The position numbers were made by a program, and so were the translations under genes. The notes under the pieces are model-generated. The model was given only the letters and a program-made list of their open reading frames with translations. It searched no databases and was not told the DNA's origin. 38,651 bases of DNA from Chloroflexota bacterium (lineage in GTDB: Bacteria > Chloroflexota > Dehalococcoidia > Lucifugimonadales > GCA-2722455): assembly GCA_002722455.1 (NCBI GenBank), contig PBMB01000012.1:133013-171663 (forward strand), read 5' to 3'. Below, in pieces: positions 16,589-22,428 of this stretch; within the stretch, counting starts at the first letter, position 1, and every line of letters begins with the position of its first letter.

Positions 16589-16617
16589 AAAGATTGGGTT
16601 TCTCCAATCTTTTTTTT
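16589..16617 (+). terminator. Terminator of the structured RNA
   Basis: Perfect 9-bp stem AAAGATTGG/CCAATCTTT, 6-base loop, eight T's. Confidence 0.9.
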
Positions 16618-16628
16618 ATCATTATAGA

Positions 16629-16657
16629 TTGACATTTTTTTTAATTTTAATTATAAT
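16629..16657 (+). promoter_or_regulatory. Perfect-consensus promoter of the Ro60 gene
   Basis: TTGACA (16629-16634), 17-base spacer, TATAAT (16652-16657): both hexamers match sigma70 consensus exactly. The ~57-base leader holds a small GCAATTA/TAATTGC hairpin before the ribosome site. Confidence 0.85.
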
Positions 16658-16720
16658 GACCAATTAATAAGCAATTAAAGTAATTGCAACCAATAGAACC
16701 TAATTTAAGGAATAAACAAT

Positions 16721-18328
16721 ATGATTAATTCAACTGTAAAAAAACAGGCTGCTTCTCGTGGTCACAAAAATCACATGAACTCTAAATCTCACTCAATTGT
16801 AGATCCTATCGTACAATTAAGAACTGTTGCTGCGTCTGCATTCTTTGGTGAACCTATGTATTACCAACCAGAATCTAACACTACTGACCGTAGCTTTGTT
16901 GAAAAATCACATACTCCGCATAAACATGCTCAGTATCTTGATCATATCATGAATACTGAATTAACTATTCCTGAGTGGCATTCTCATTCTCCTGCAAAAT
17001 TAATGGAAGTTGCTATTGACGAAGCTCTTGACTTCGATCCAGAGGCGACATTGAAAGAGGCTGTTCGTCTTCGTCGTGAAGAAAATATTCGAACTACTCC
17101 ACAAGTTATTATGGTTCGTGCTGCGAATCATGAAAAAGTTCGTGGAACAGGTTTAATCCGTCAATATGCAAAAGGTATCCTTGCTCGAACAGATGAAGCT
17201 GCAGTTCAACTTGCTTATCAAATTCAAGTTTATGGTAAACCAATCCCTAATGCTCTTAAAAAAGCGTGGAAAGGTTTCCTTGAAACTCGTGATAAACTTC
17301 AAATTGCTAAATACCGTATGGAAAATCGTGCTTTTAAGACGCTTGACGTTGTAAACCTTGTTCATGCAAAAGGTGAAATCATCGATCAGTTAATGAAAGG
17401 TACATTGAAACTTGATGAAACTGATTCTTGGGAAGCGATGATCTCTAAAAATGGCTCAACAAAAAATAATTGGGAAAAAGCGATTGACTCTATGGGGCAT
17501 ATGGCTTTACTTCGTAATATCCGTAACTTCATTGAAAAAGGTGTATCAGAAGATCTTTACATAAAAAAACTAGTTGATACAGCAGCTAAGGGTAAGCAAT
17601 TGCCTTTCCGTTACTACAATGCTCATACTCAAGTTAAAGGGATTGCTAGTGCTAGAATCCTTGACGCTATTGAAGAGTGTTTAGAGTTATCTCTTGGACA
17701 CTTACCACAGTTCAATGGGCGTGTTATTAGTCTTGCTGATAACTCTGGTTCTGCACAAGGGAATCATAACTCGAAAATGGGTAGTGTTAAGACAAGCACT
17801 ATTGGTAATTTAATGGCTGTTGTTACAGGTAAAATTGCTGATGATGGCTATATTGGCATTTTTGGTGATAATTTAGAAATTCTTCCTGTTCGTAAGAAAG
17901 ATTCTATTCTATCACAAGTTAAAAAAGCTGATAAAATTGGCAACAATATTGGCATGGGAACAGAGAATGGAGTTTGGTTGTTTTTTGAAGAAGCGATTCG
18001 TGAGAAAAAACATTATGATCATATTTTTGTTTATTCTGATATGCAAGCAGGTCATGGTGGTCTTTACGGAATAAAGCCTGTTGAATATTCAGATTATATT
18101 TTTCCTAAAACTGGACGACATATAGATGTTCCTAAGCTGGTTAATAAATACCGTAAAGAGGTTAACCCTAATGTCATGGTATACCTTGTTCAAATTGCAG
18201 GTTATAAAGATACATTAGTGCCTGAGTTTTATGACCGCACTTATATTCTAGGTGGTTGGAGTGATAAACTTTTACACTTCGCAAATGAAATGAACCAAAA
18301 CCGTAATGGTCAAGGAAATGGTCTTTAA
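16721..18328 (+). CDS. rsr: Ro60/Rsr orthologue (TROVE and vWA domains)
   Basis: 535 aa, the usual length of Ro60 proteins. Residues ~30-325 form the helical TROVE ring (RTTPQVIMVRAANHEKVRGT, 'PIPNALKKAWKGFLE', 'LPFRYYNAH' with the HEAT-like helices). Residues ~334-535 form a vWA domain with the MIDAS motif DNSGS (D340, S342, S344), a downstream Thr near 358-360 and the Asp of FVYSDMQ. Ro60 binds the ends of misfolded RNAs through the ring and Y RNA on its outer surface. In bacteria it acts with Y RNA and exonucleases (PNPase) in RNA quality control and stress. TAAGGA precedes the ATG. The gene is richer in GC and in Cys/Gly/Arg CGT-GGT codons than its neighbours, which fits strong expression. 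Own promoter and terminator; a Y-RNA-like RNA lies just upstream. Confidence 0.9.
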   Translation: MINSTVKKQAASRGHKNHMNSKSHSIVDPIVQLRTVAASAFFGEPMYYQPESNTTDRSFVEKSHTPHKHAQYLDHIMNTELTIPEWHSHSPAKLMEVAIDEALDFDPEATLKEAVRLRREENIRTTPQVIMVRAANHEKVRGTGLIRQYAKGILARTDEAAVQLAYQIQVYGKPIPNALKKAWKGFLETRDKLQIAKYRMENRAFKTLDVVNLVHAKGEIIDQLMKGTLKLDETDSWEAMISKNGSTKNNWEKAIDSMGHMALLRNIRNFIEKGVSEDLYIKKLVDTAAKGKQLPFRYYNAHTQVKGIASARILDAIEECLELSLGHLPQFNGRVISLADNSGSAQGNHNSKMGSVKTSTIGNLMAVVTGKIADDGYIGIFGDNLEILPVRKKDSILSQVKKADKIGNNIGMGTENGVWLFFEEAIREKKHYDHIFVYSDMQAGHGGLYGIKPVEYSDYIFPKTGRHIDVPKLVNKYRKEVNPNVMVYLVQIAGYKDTLVPEFYDRTYILGGWSDKLLHFANEMNQNRNGQGNGL

Positions 18329-18344
18329 AAACACTAATTGAATT

Positions 18345-18376
18345 AAAAAACCGTAGTTTTCACTACGGTTTTTTTT
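18345..18376 (+). terminator. Terminator of Ro60
   Basis: AACCGTAGT/ACTACGGTT extended by A/T pairs, loop TTTTC, T run. Confidence 0.9.
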
Positions 18377-18422
18377 ATCTTATTAAAATATTTATTTTAT
18401 TATATTATTACTTTTCGCAAAC

Positions 18423-18451
18423 TTGATTTGCAAATTTCATTGCTGTATAAT
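18423..18451 (+). promoter_or_regulatory. Promoter of the 18482-19401 operon
   Basis: TTGATT (18423-18428), 17-base spacer, TATAAT (18446-18451). Confidence 0.8.
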
Positions 18452-18481
18452 TAACTTAAATAAAAACAGAAAGGTGATTTT

Positions 18482-18814
18482 ATGTTTGCAATTTCTCATA
18501 GTGCTTTTGCTACAAAGCCATTAAGCAGCTCAACAATCTCTCAGCTTAAAAAACTGAATGTTCAATATAGTTCAGAATGTGGTTGGACTATTGCACATGG
18601 TCGAGACGACAACGGTAAACTCATTATTTCAGTTCATGCAAAAGATATTTCAGAATTTTATCGCCATCTAGAACCTAATAGATTCATGGAATCAAAAATC
18701 GTAAAACTTAAACAACGTGGATTAACTGGTAAAGATCTAGAAAGAGCCATTCGACGAGAAAAAGACAAAGCAATTATTATGGGCGGTGTTGACTTCGGTT
18801 ATGGCGATTACTAA
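18482..18814 (+). CDS. Unrecognised 110-aa protein
   Basis: MFAISHSAFATKPLSSSTIS... then strands and a basic helical C-terminal part (SKIVKLKQRGLTGKDLERAI RREKDK), ending in GGVDFGYGDY. No signal peptide cleavage site is convincing. AAAGG precedes the ATG. First gene of a two-gene operon with the membrane protein at 18826 (11-base gap). No family recognised. Confidence 0.7.
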   Translation: MFAISHSAFATKPLSSSTISQLKKLNVQYSSECGWTIAHGRDDNGKLIISVHAKDISEFYRHLEPNRFMESKIVKLKQRGLTGKDLERAIRREKDKAIIMGGVDFGYGDY

Positions 18815-18825
18815 AAGGTAAAAAA

Positions 18826-19401
18826 ATGTTAGAACGAATTGGCAACATGAAACTTAGTATCGGGATTCGAGAAGAAATTGATAAAACGTTTGATCTTATT
18901 AAAAACGATATCTTTTCTACTTCTATTGTTTTTATGATTTCTGCTTATATTGCATTAAGTGTTCCATTTTCAATTAATAGTCTTGGATTAAATTTTTCAA
19001 GCACTTTTCAGATTTTATTTGGTGCTTTAGGAACAGTAATTGTTGAATTGCTTTTATTTTCTGCTTCATTTTATTTTATGAAAAACTCATTTAATATTAG
19101 TATGAATACTTATCATAAAGAAAATAATGAAGTAAACCATAAAATCAGAAAACTTTTTAACGTTGATATGAATTTGTATTATATGTGCTCTGCATTAACA
19201 TTTTTCTTATCACTTATTGCTTTGTTTTATTTATACACTTCTGCCGATATTGTTAAGCAACAATTTTTATTTGAAAACATAAAACACAAATATACTGTAT
19301 TTCAATGTTTAATCATTATTGTTTCTTACTATTTCTTTAATGAAATGAATAATAAACTACAAAAGAAACGATTAGAACTTATGTTAACAAAAAGCAGGTA
19401 A
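18826..19401 (+). CDS. Four-span inner-membrane protein, 191 aa
   Basis: Hydrophobic segments near residues 26-50, 58-85, 120-145 and 155-175 in a symmetric pair of hairpins. N-terminus and C-terminus (NKLQKKRLELMLTKSR) are charged and probably cytoplasmic. AAAGG precedes the ATG by 7 bases. Second gene of the 18482 operon; its stop codon lies inside the terminator stem. No family recognised. Confidence 0.7.
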   Translation: MLERIGNMKLSIGIREEIDKTFDLIKNDIFSTSIVFMISAYIALSVPFSINSLGLNFSSTFQILFGALGTVIVELLLFSASFYFMKNSFNISMNTYHKENNEVNHKIRKLFNVDMNLYYMCSALTFFLSLIALFYLYTSADIVKQQFLFENIKHKYTVFQCLIIIVSYYFFNEMNNKLQKKRLELMLTKSR

Positions 19402-19414
19402 CACCTGCTTTTTT
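19389..19414 (+). terminator. Terminator
   Basis: GCAGGT/ACCTGC extended by A/T pairs, loop AAC, T run. Confidence 0.85.
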
Positions 19415-19415
19415 A

Positions 19416-19444
19416 TTGCCTTTTTTTCTTTGATTTGGTAAAAT
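19416..19444 (+). promoter_or_regulatory. Promoter of the HAD gene
   Basis: TTGCCT (19416-19421), 17-base spacer, TAAAAT (19439-19444). Confidence 0.6.
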
Positions 19445-19475
19445 ACTCTAAGTTAAAAAAAGAGAGTATTGTTTT

Positions 19476-20090
19476 ATGTTTAAATTAATCAAACCATTTG
19501 ATAAAGATATCAACAAAACTGAAAGACTCCTATTTATTGATATTGATAACACCTTTGGTGGCACGTTAGAACGTTTTTATCAAGACAATGAAGAAAACAC
19601 TCAAAAATGGAAAGATTTTATAAAAGAGCATAATCTTTATCGTATTCATGCAAGAGATATTGCTTCTTTAAACCCTAATCAAATTAAACTTTTTGCTGAA
19701 ATGGTTCGAGATACTAATTCAAAAGTTATTTCAATGTCTTCTTGGGGAAGCTTATCAAATCCAGAAGATAGTTTGAGAAGTATTAAAACTGTATTCGAGC
19801 ATTTTGCTGATTTTCCGAAAGATTGGCTTATTGGTCTTGTCTCAGGAACAGGAGGAAACAGAGAGTCATTAACCGTTAGACCTTTTCTTAAAGAAGTTGA
19901 CTTTAAAGGACAACATTTACTTATAGATGATATGTGGAAGTCGTTTTCAGATCCTAAAGTTTGTATTAAAGTTGACGGTAACATTGGTTTTTCTGTTTAT
20001 GACTGCCTAGAGATTATCCGTAAATTTAAAATTAATGTAAATGATATTCAAAATGAAGAATTAAGACACATTATTCAACATAACTTGTAA
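19476..20090 (+). CDS. HAD-family protein of the RNA-repair-associated (SAK) type
   Basis: 204 aa. HAD motif I is LLFIDIDNTFGGT (nucleophile D22, acid D24). Motif II is VISMSSWGS (Ser). Motif IV is LLIDDM, a paired Asp for magnesium. A Lys/Arg in the 'GLVSG..GNR' region may serve motif III. The DIDNT start, SSW and 'LIDD' pattern resemble the HAD domain of Swiss-army-knife RNA-repair proteins, which is thought to act as an end-processing phosphatase; this is recollection without alignment. Its place 1.1 kb after Ro60 fits an RNA-processing role (inference), but it is a separate transcription unit. Followed 13 bases later by the Lar-like gene. Confidence 0.55.
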   Translation: MFKLIKPFDKDINKTERLLFIDIDNTFGGTLERFYQDNEENTQKWKDFIKEHNLYRIHARDIASLNPNQIKLFAEMVRDTNSKVISMSSWGSLSNPEDSLRSIKTVFEHFADFPKDWLIGLVSGTGGNRESLTVRPFLKEVDFKGQHLLIDDMWKSFSDPKVCIKVDGNIGFSVYDCLEIIRKFKINVNDIQNEELRHIIQHNL

Positions 20091-20103
20091 GGAAATATTT
20101 ATC

Positions 20104-20325
20104 ATGAAATCAACAGATTTTTCTTGGAATCAATGTTCTTGTGGTTCCAAATTATTAAAAGAGTATGATCACATCGATTTGGTTTATCCTGTTAATCGAG
20201 AAAAAACAAAACACAATGCTTATTGTAATTCATCTCTTGGTGGTTGTGGACGAACTGTTTATGGAAAAGACATTGAAGAAGTAAACAAGCGTTGGAATGA
20301 AGGAATAACAGACGAAAAACTTTAA
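20104..20325 (+). CDS. Lar-like zinc-ribbon protein, 73 aa
   Basis: CSCGSKLL then, 30 residues on, YCNSSLGGCGRT form a two-half zinc ribbon with four usable cysteines, followed by the closing 'D.EE..KRWNEG'. This layout (C..CGS ... C..CG ... A...WN) is that of the Lar/restriction-alleviation family and related phage zinc ribbons. Lar of the Rac prophage modulates type I restriction, so an anti-restriction role is possible, but many family members are uncharacterised. TAAGGA is upstream and the gene is cotranscribed with the HAD gene. Confidence 0.5.
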   Translation: MKSTDFSWNQCSCGSKLLKEYDHIDLVYPVNREKTKHNAYCNSSLGGCGRTVYGKDIEEVNKRWNEGITDEKL

Positions 20326-20327
20326 TT

Positions 20328-20355
20328 AAAAAAGGCTCTCCCTAGAGCCTTTTTT
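20328..20355. terminator. Bidirectional terminator
   Basis: AGGCTCT/AGAGCCT, loop CCCT, A and T runs on each side; ends the HAD operon and the 155-aa minus gene. Confidence 0.85.
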
Positions 20356-20364
20356 ATTTTTTTA

Positions 20365-20832
20365 TTATTTATAAATAGTTGGATTCAATATTTCAATATT
20401 CTCATATTGATGATGTCTACGTTTCAAAAGAACAACCCAAGCTGCATCACCATCCTCTTCTTCCAATGCCTTATCAGCCATATCAATAGTTAAATCTGCC
20501 TTCTTTGCACTTTTGTAACTTTTTTCGATTTCTTGAACATATTCACTCATGAAAATATTAGAATCTTGCCATTTAACTTTGTCTTTCATTTCGCCAATTG
20601 ATTCTAATTTCTTATTAAAATCTTCAAATGAAATACCAGAATGGTTTTCGAAAAAATCCTCAAAAGAATTAAATCTGCAGACTCTCTGATAATATCCATA
20701 TTTCGGATCTAATCTATCTTCAATAATCTTTAATGCTGCTTTATGAAGACCTTCTTTAGACAATACTGTATAATGAATATCGTCGTGTTTTTCTTTTAAA
20801 ATTAAAAGCAATGGGAATTTTGGGTTTCTCAT
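20365..20832 (-). CDS. Unrecognised 155-aa protein
   Basis: MRNPKFPLLLILKEKHDDIH... Soluble, acidic, with a central aromatic-rich part (RVCRFNSFEDFFENHSGISF) and a C-terminal basic turn (LLKRRHHQYENIEIL). No signal peptide or known motif. GAGGAC precedes the ATG. Own promoter at about 20931; convergent with the Lar-like gene. Confidence 0.65.
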   Translation of the reverse strand: MRNPKFPLLLILKEKHDDIHYTVLSKEGLHKAALKIIEDRLDPKYGYYQRVCRFNSFEDFFENHSGISFEDFNKKLESIGEMKDKVKWQDSNIFMSEYVQEIEKSYKSAKKADLTIDMADKALEEEDGDAAWVVLLKRRHHQYENIEILNPTIYK

Positions 20833-20875
20833 TTTGTCCTCTTTTTCTCTTTTGTTAAAACGAATTTTTATTTTC

Positions 20876-20995
20876 TTACCAAAAATCTTCTTCTGATACT
20901 CTTTTATTCGGGTTTTCTACTTTGGCAGTCATTATATCACCAGTATGATTTTTCCAAAAATCTTTTGCTTCTTTGATTATTTCTCTGGTTCTATT
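20876..20995 (-). other. Leader of the 155-aa gene, with a possible frameshifted mini-gene
   Basis: This 176-base gap (20833-21008) holds an extended -10 (TGATATAAT at 20931-20936, minus) that should drive the 155-aa gene. A coding-like frame also runs through it (RTREIIKEAKDFWKNHTGDI then MTAKVENPNKRVSEEDFW). It has no start codon before an internal ATG at 20932. Upstream of it, AAGGA precedes an ATG whose own frame stops after two codons (ATG AAA TAG). A single-base shift would join them into a ~40-aa protein. Confidence 0.3.
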
Positions 20996-21008
20996 TCATT
21001 TCTTTTCC

Positions 21009-21317
21009 TTATAAATTTTTCGCTGCCAAGAATACTGCACCTTCTTTTGTCATTTCGACAGTTGTATTATCAGCATTAATGTTTTTTACATCCGTATAAT
21101 CAACAAAGAATAAATGTGGCTTACGACGAACAGCGTCATTGATTGCTTTGACGTTTAATCTTACCATTTTAGATAATGCAGACATGGAAACTGCTTCTTT
21201 CCTTCCTTTTAACACCCCTAAAATTCGATAAGCCCATTCTTTTTCAATTTCTGCACTTGAATCTTGATAAGCTTTCCATAATGAGTTTGTATATTGTCTT
21301 TGTTCACGGCTTTTCAT
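21009..21317 (-). CDS. Small protein with a possible helix-turn-helix, 102 aa
   Basis: The middle (EAVSMSALSKMVRLNVKAIN DAVRRKP, about residues 41-67) has the spacing of a winged-helix recognition unit: short helix, turn, basic helix. A beta-type wing follows (LFFVDYTDV... TTVEMTKEG). DNA binding is therefore possible. Its ATG overlaps the TAA of the 100-aa gene by one base (TAATG), so it is the last gene of a three-gene operon that starts behind an operator-like palindrome and might regulate it (inference). Confidence 0.5.
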   Translation of the reverse strand: MKSREQRQYTNSLWKAYQDSSAEIEKEWAYRILGVLKGRKEAVSMSALSKMVRLNVKAINDAVRRKPHLFFVDYTDVKNINADNTTVEMTKEGAVFLAAKNL

Positions 21318-21619
21318 TATTTTTCGACCTCAATATAACCTGTAATTGCACTATTGCTATTTTCAATAAGCTTCATTGTTTCTTCACTTACTTTAAGACG
21401 ATCTTTTGAAATCACTCTTCTATAAAAATCTTCTGCCTCTCTTTCTGATAATACATTAACCCATGCTCGACCTTCTTCAATATCATAAGGACAATGCGAT
21501 TTTGCCATTACCTCTTTCCAGTCGGACTTATCAATTCTTGAAACAGTAGTATGTTTTCTTGAAGTTACTCGATAACCAAGAGACATTAGCTTTTTTGCTT
21601 CTTCTTGTTCTTTTGACAT
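21317..21619 (-). CDS. Unrecognised 100-aa protein
   Basis: MSKEQEEAKKLMSLGYRVTS... Soluble and charged, with an acidic region (EEGRAWVNVLSEREAEDFYR) and no recognised motif. AAGG precedes the ATG at ~11 bases. Middle gene of the 21931-21009 operon; 12 bases after its upstream neighbour and overlapping the next by one base. Confidence 0.65.
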   Translation of the reverse strand: MSKEQEEAKKLMSLGYRVTSRKHTTVSRIDKSDWKEVMAKSHCPYDIEEGRAWVNVLSEREAEDFYRRVISKDRLKVSEETMKLIENSNSAITGYIEVEK

Positions 21620-21631
21620 AAATATTTAACC

Positions 21632-21931
21632 TTAATGCATTTCAGGGTAAAAGATTGAAGCATTTTCTTCTAATGCTTTTTGATTGAAAGGATCATCTTT
21701 TGATAGAACAAGGAAATATTCACAATCCGAGAAATCATTGTCATTACAACTTTCAGGCATTAAAAAACCTTCTTTTTTTTCAATGATTTTATTTTGTTTT
21801 TCCATATCAAAATAAGACGGTAAGACAGCTCGAATGTTTTTCGTTTCAAGTAAGTCAGCAACTTCTTTTCTTGTCCAACCGTCTAAAACTTGAAATCGTA
21901 ATGCCAAGTTTGCTTTAAGAACTCTTTTCAT
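21632..21931 (-). CDS. Unrecognised 99-aa protein
   Basis: MKRVLKANLALRFQVLDGWT... N-terminal basic helix and a 'TRKEVADLLETKNIRAVLPS' helix pair, then an acidic C-terminal half with two Cys. AAGG lies 7 bases before the ATG. First gene of the three-gene operon. The helix pair could be a small DNA-binding unit, but I cannot place it in a family. Confidence 0.65.
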   Translation of the reverse strand: MKRVLKANLALRFQVLDGWTRKEVADLLETKNIRAVLPSYFDMEKQNKIIEKKEGFLMPESCNDNDFSDCEYFLVLSKDDPFNQKALEENASIFYPEMH

Positions 21932-21940
21932 TTTTTTGCC

Positions 21941-21974
21941 TTAAGTCGTTAATTTAAGTAATGACTTAATTATA
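21941..21974 (-). promoter_or_regulatory. Promoter with operator-like palindrome for the 21931-21009 operon
   Basis: TATAAT (minus, 21969-21974) abuts a palindrome TTAAGT-AATG-ACTTAA (21954-21969). A further TTAAGTC (21941-21947) makes a second inverted pair with GACTTAA (21963-21969). The repeat covers the expected start site, the typical place for a repressor. Confidence 0.55.
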
Positions 21975-22007
21975 GCAAATTTATAGATTGATTGAAAGTG
22001 ATTATTT

Positions 22008-22235
22008 TTAAACTTTAACAGCCTTTTTTCCAGATATGTATTTTTTGTCTACTATAACAGCTATTGCAAATAAAGTGAATGATAATAGACCAAATACGAA
22101 TGAATAGTCTGAGATACTTTCTAAACCAGGTAAGTTTATTTTAAAAGACATTACCGTGATTAAACCTAATATTAAACTTGTAAACCCTAATATAATTACT
22201 AATAGCATTTCCTTTGCTTGGTTATCTTCTTCCAT
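22008..22235 (-). CDS. Two-span inner-membrane protein, 75 aa
   Basis: Two hydrophobic segments (about residues 10-30 and 45-62) with an acidic N-terminus and a basic C-terminus (DKKYISGKKAVKV). AAAAGGA lies 7 bases before the ATG, and a TATAAT (22267-22272, minus) precedes it. Monocistronic. No family recognised. Confidence 0.65.
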   Translation of the reverse strand: MEEDNQAKEMLLVIILGFTSLILGLITVMSFKINLPGLESISDYSFVFGLLSFTLFAIAVIVDKKYISGKKAVKV

Positions 22236-22290
22236 AATTAAATCCTTTTATCGTTTTCTTATTGTCATTATACTACATAAATACAAAAAT

Positions 22291-22333
22291 CATAAAAAAC
22301 AAAAAGCGGAAAATGATAATGACCATCTTCCGC
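22291..22333 (-). terminator. Second terminator behind the 577-aa gene
   Basis: GCGGAA/TTCCGC with a long imperfect stem, then T-rich sequence on the minus strand. Downstream of the first terminator; the 40 bases between hold nothing visible. Confidence 0.6.
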
Positions 22334-22380
22334 CAATAAATTAAACCAAAAAAATCAATGTCTTAAAAAGCAATTTCAAT

Positions 22381-22412
22381 AAAAAAAAGACTAACTTCGA
22401 AGGAAATTAGTC
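22381..22412 (-). terminator. Terminator of the 577-aa gene
   Basis: GACTAA/TTAGTC around an inner TTCGAA; eight T's on the minus strand. Confidence 0.8.
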
Positions 22413-22428
22413 CCATTTTTATTTCATT

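Larger units (their letters stand above)
16424..16617 (+). ncRNA. Candidate double Y-RNA-like RNA upstream of Ro60
   Basis: A stand-alone transcript of ~190 nt: promoter directly before it, perfect intrinsic terminator at its end, no plausible reading frame. It contains two tandem modules. Module 1 (16423-16494): ATTGG/CCAAT base stem, internal loop, then GCG-(bulged A)-TTCGGT paired with ACCGAGCGC, and a 24-nt loop. Module 2 (16504-16583): GAATTTTTGG paired with CCAAAATATTT (one bulged base), then GAAG/CTTC and CGGT/ACCG, and a 25-nt loop. GCG/CGC replaced by GAAG/CTTC is compensatory change, so the fold is under selection. The 5' AAATATT can alternatively pair with AATATTT at 16577-16583, joining the ends as in Y RNAs. 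Position next to Ro60 and long pyrimidine-closing stems with a bulge support a Y-RNA role. I see no clear tRNA-like domain as in bacterial YrlA. Confidence 0.7.

Noticed and set aside
16402..16635. Minus-strand 77-codon frame across the structured RNA
   Set aside because: No ribosome site, and the bases are better explained by paired stems, a plus-strand promoter and a plus-strand terminator.
22265..22319. Minus-strand 17-codon all-hydrophobic frame
   Set aside because: Lies in a terminator stem and its T-rich tail; hydrophobicity follows from T-rich codons.
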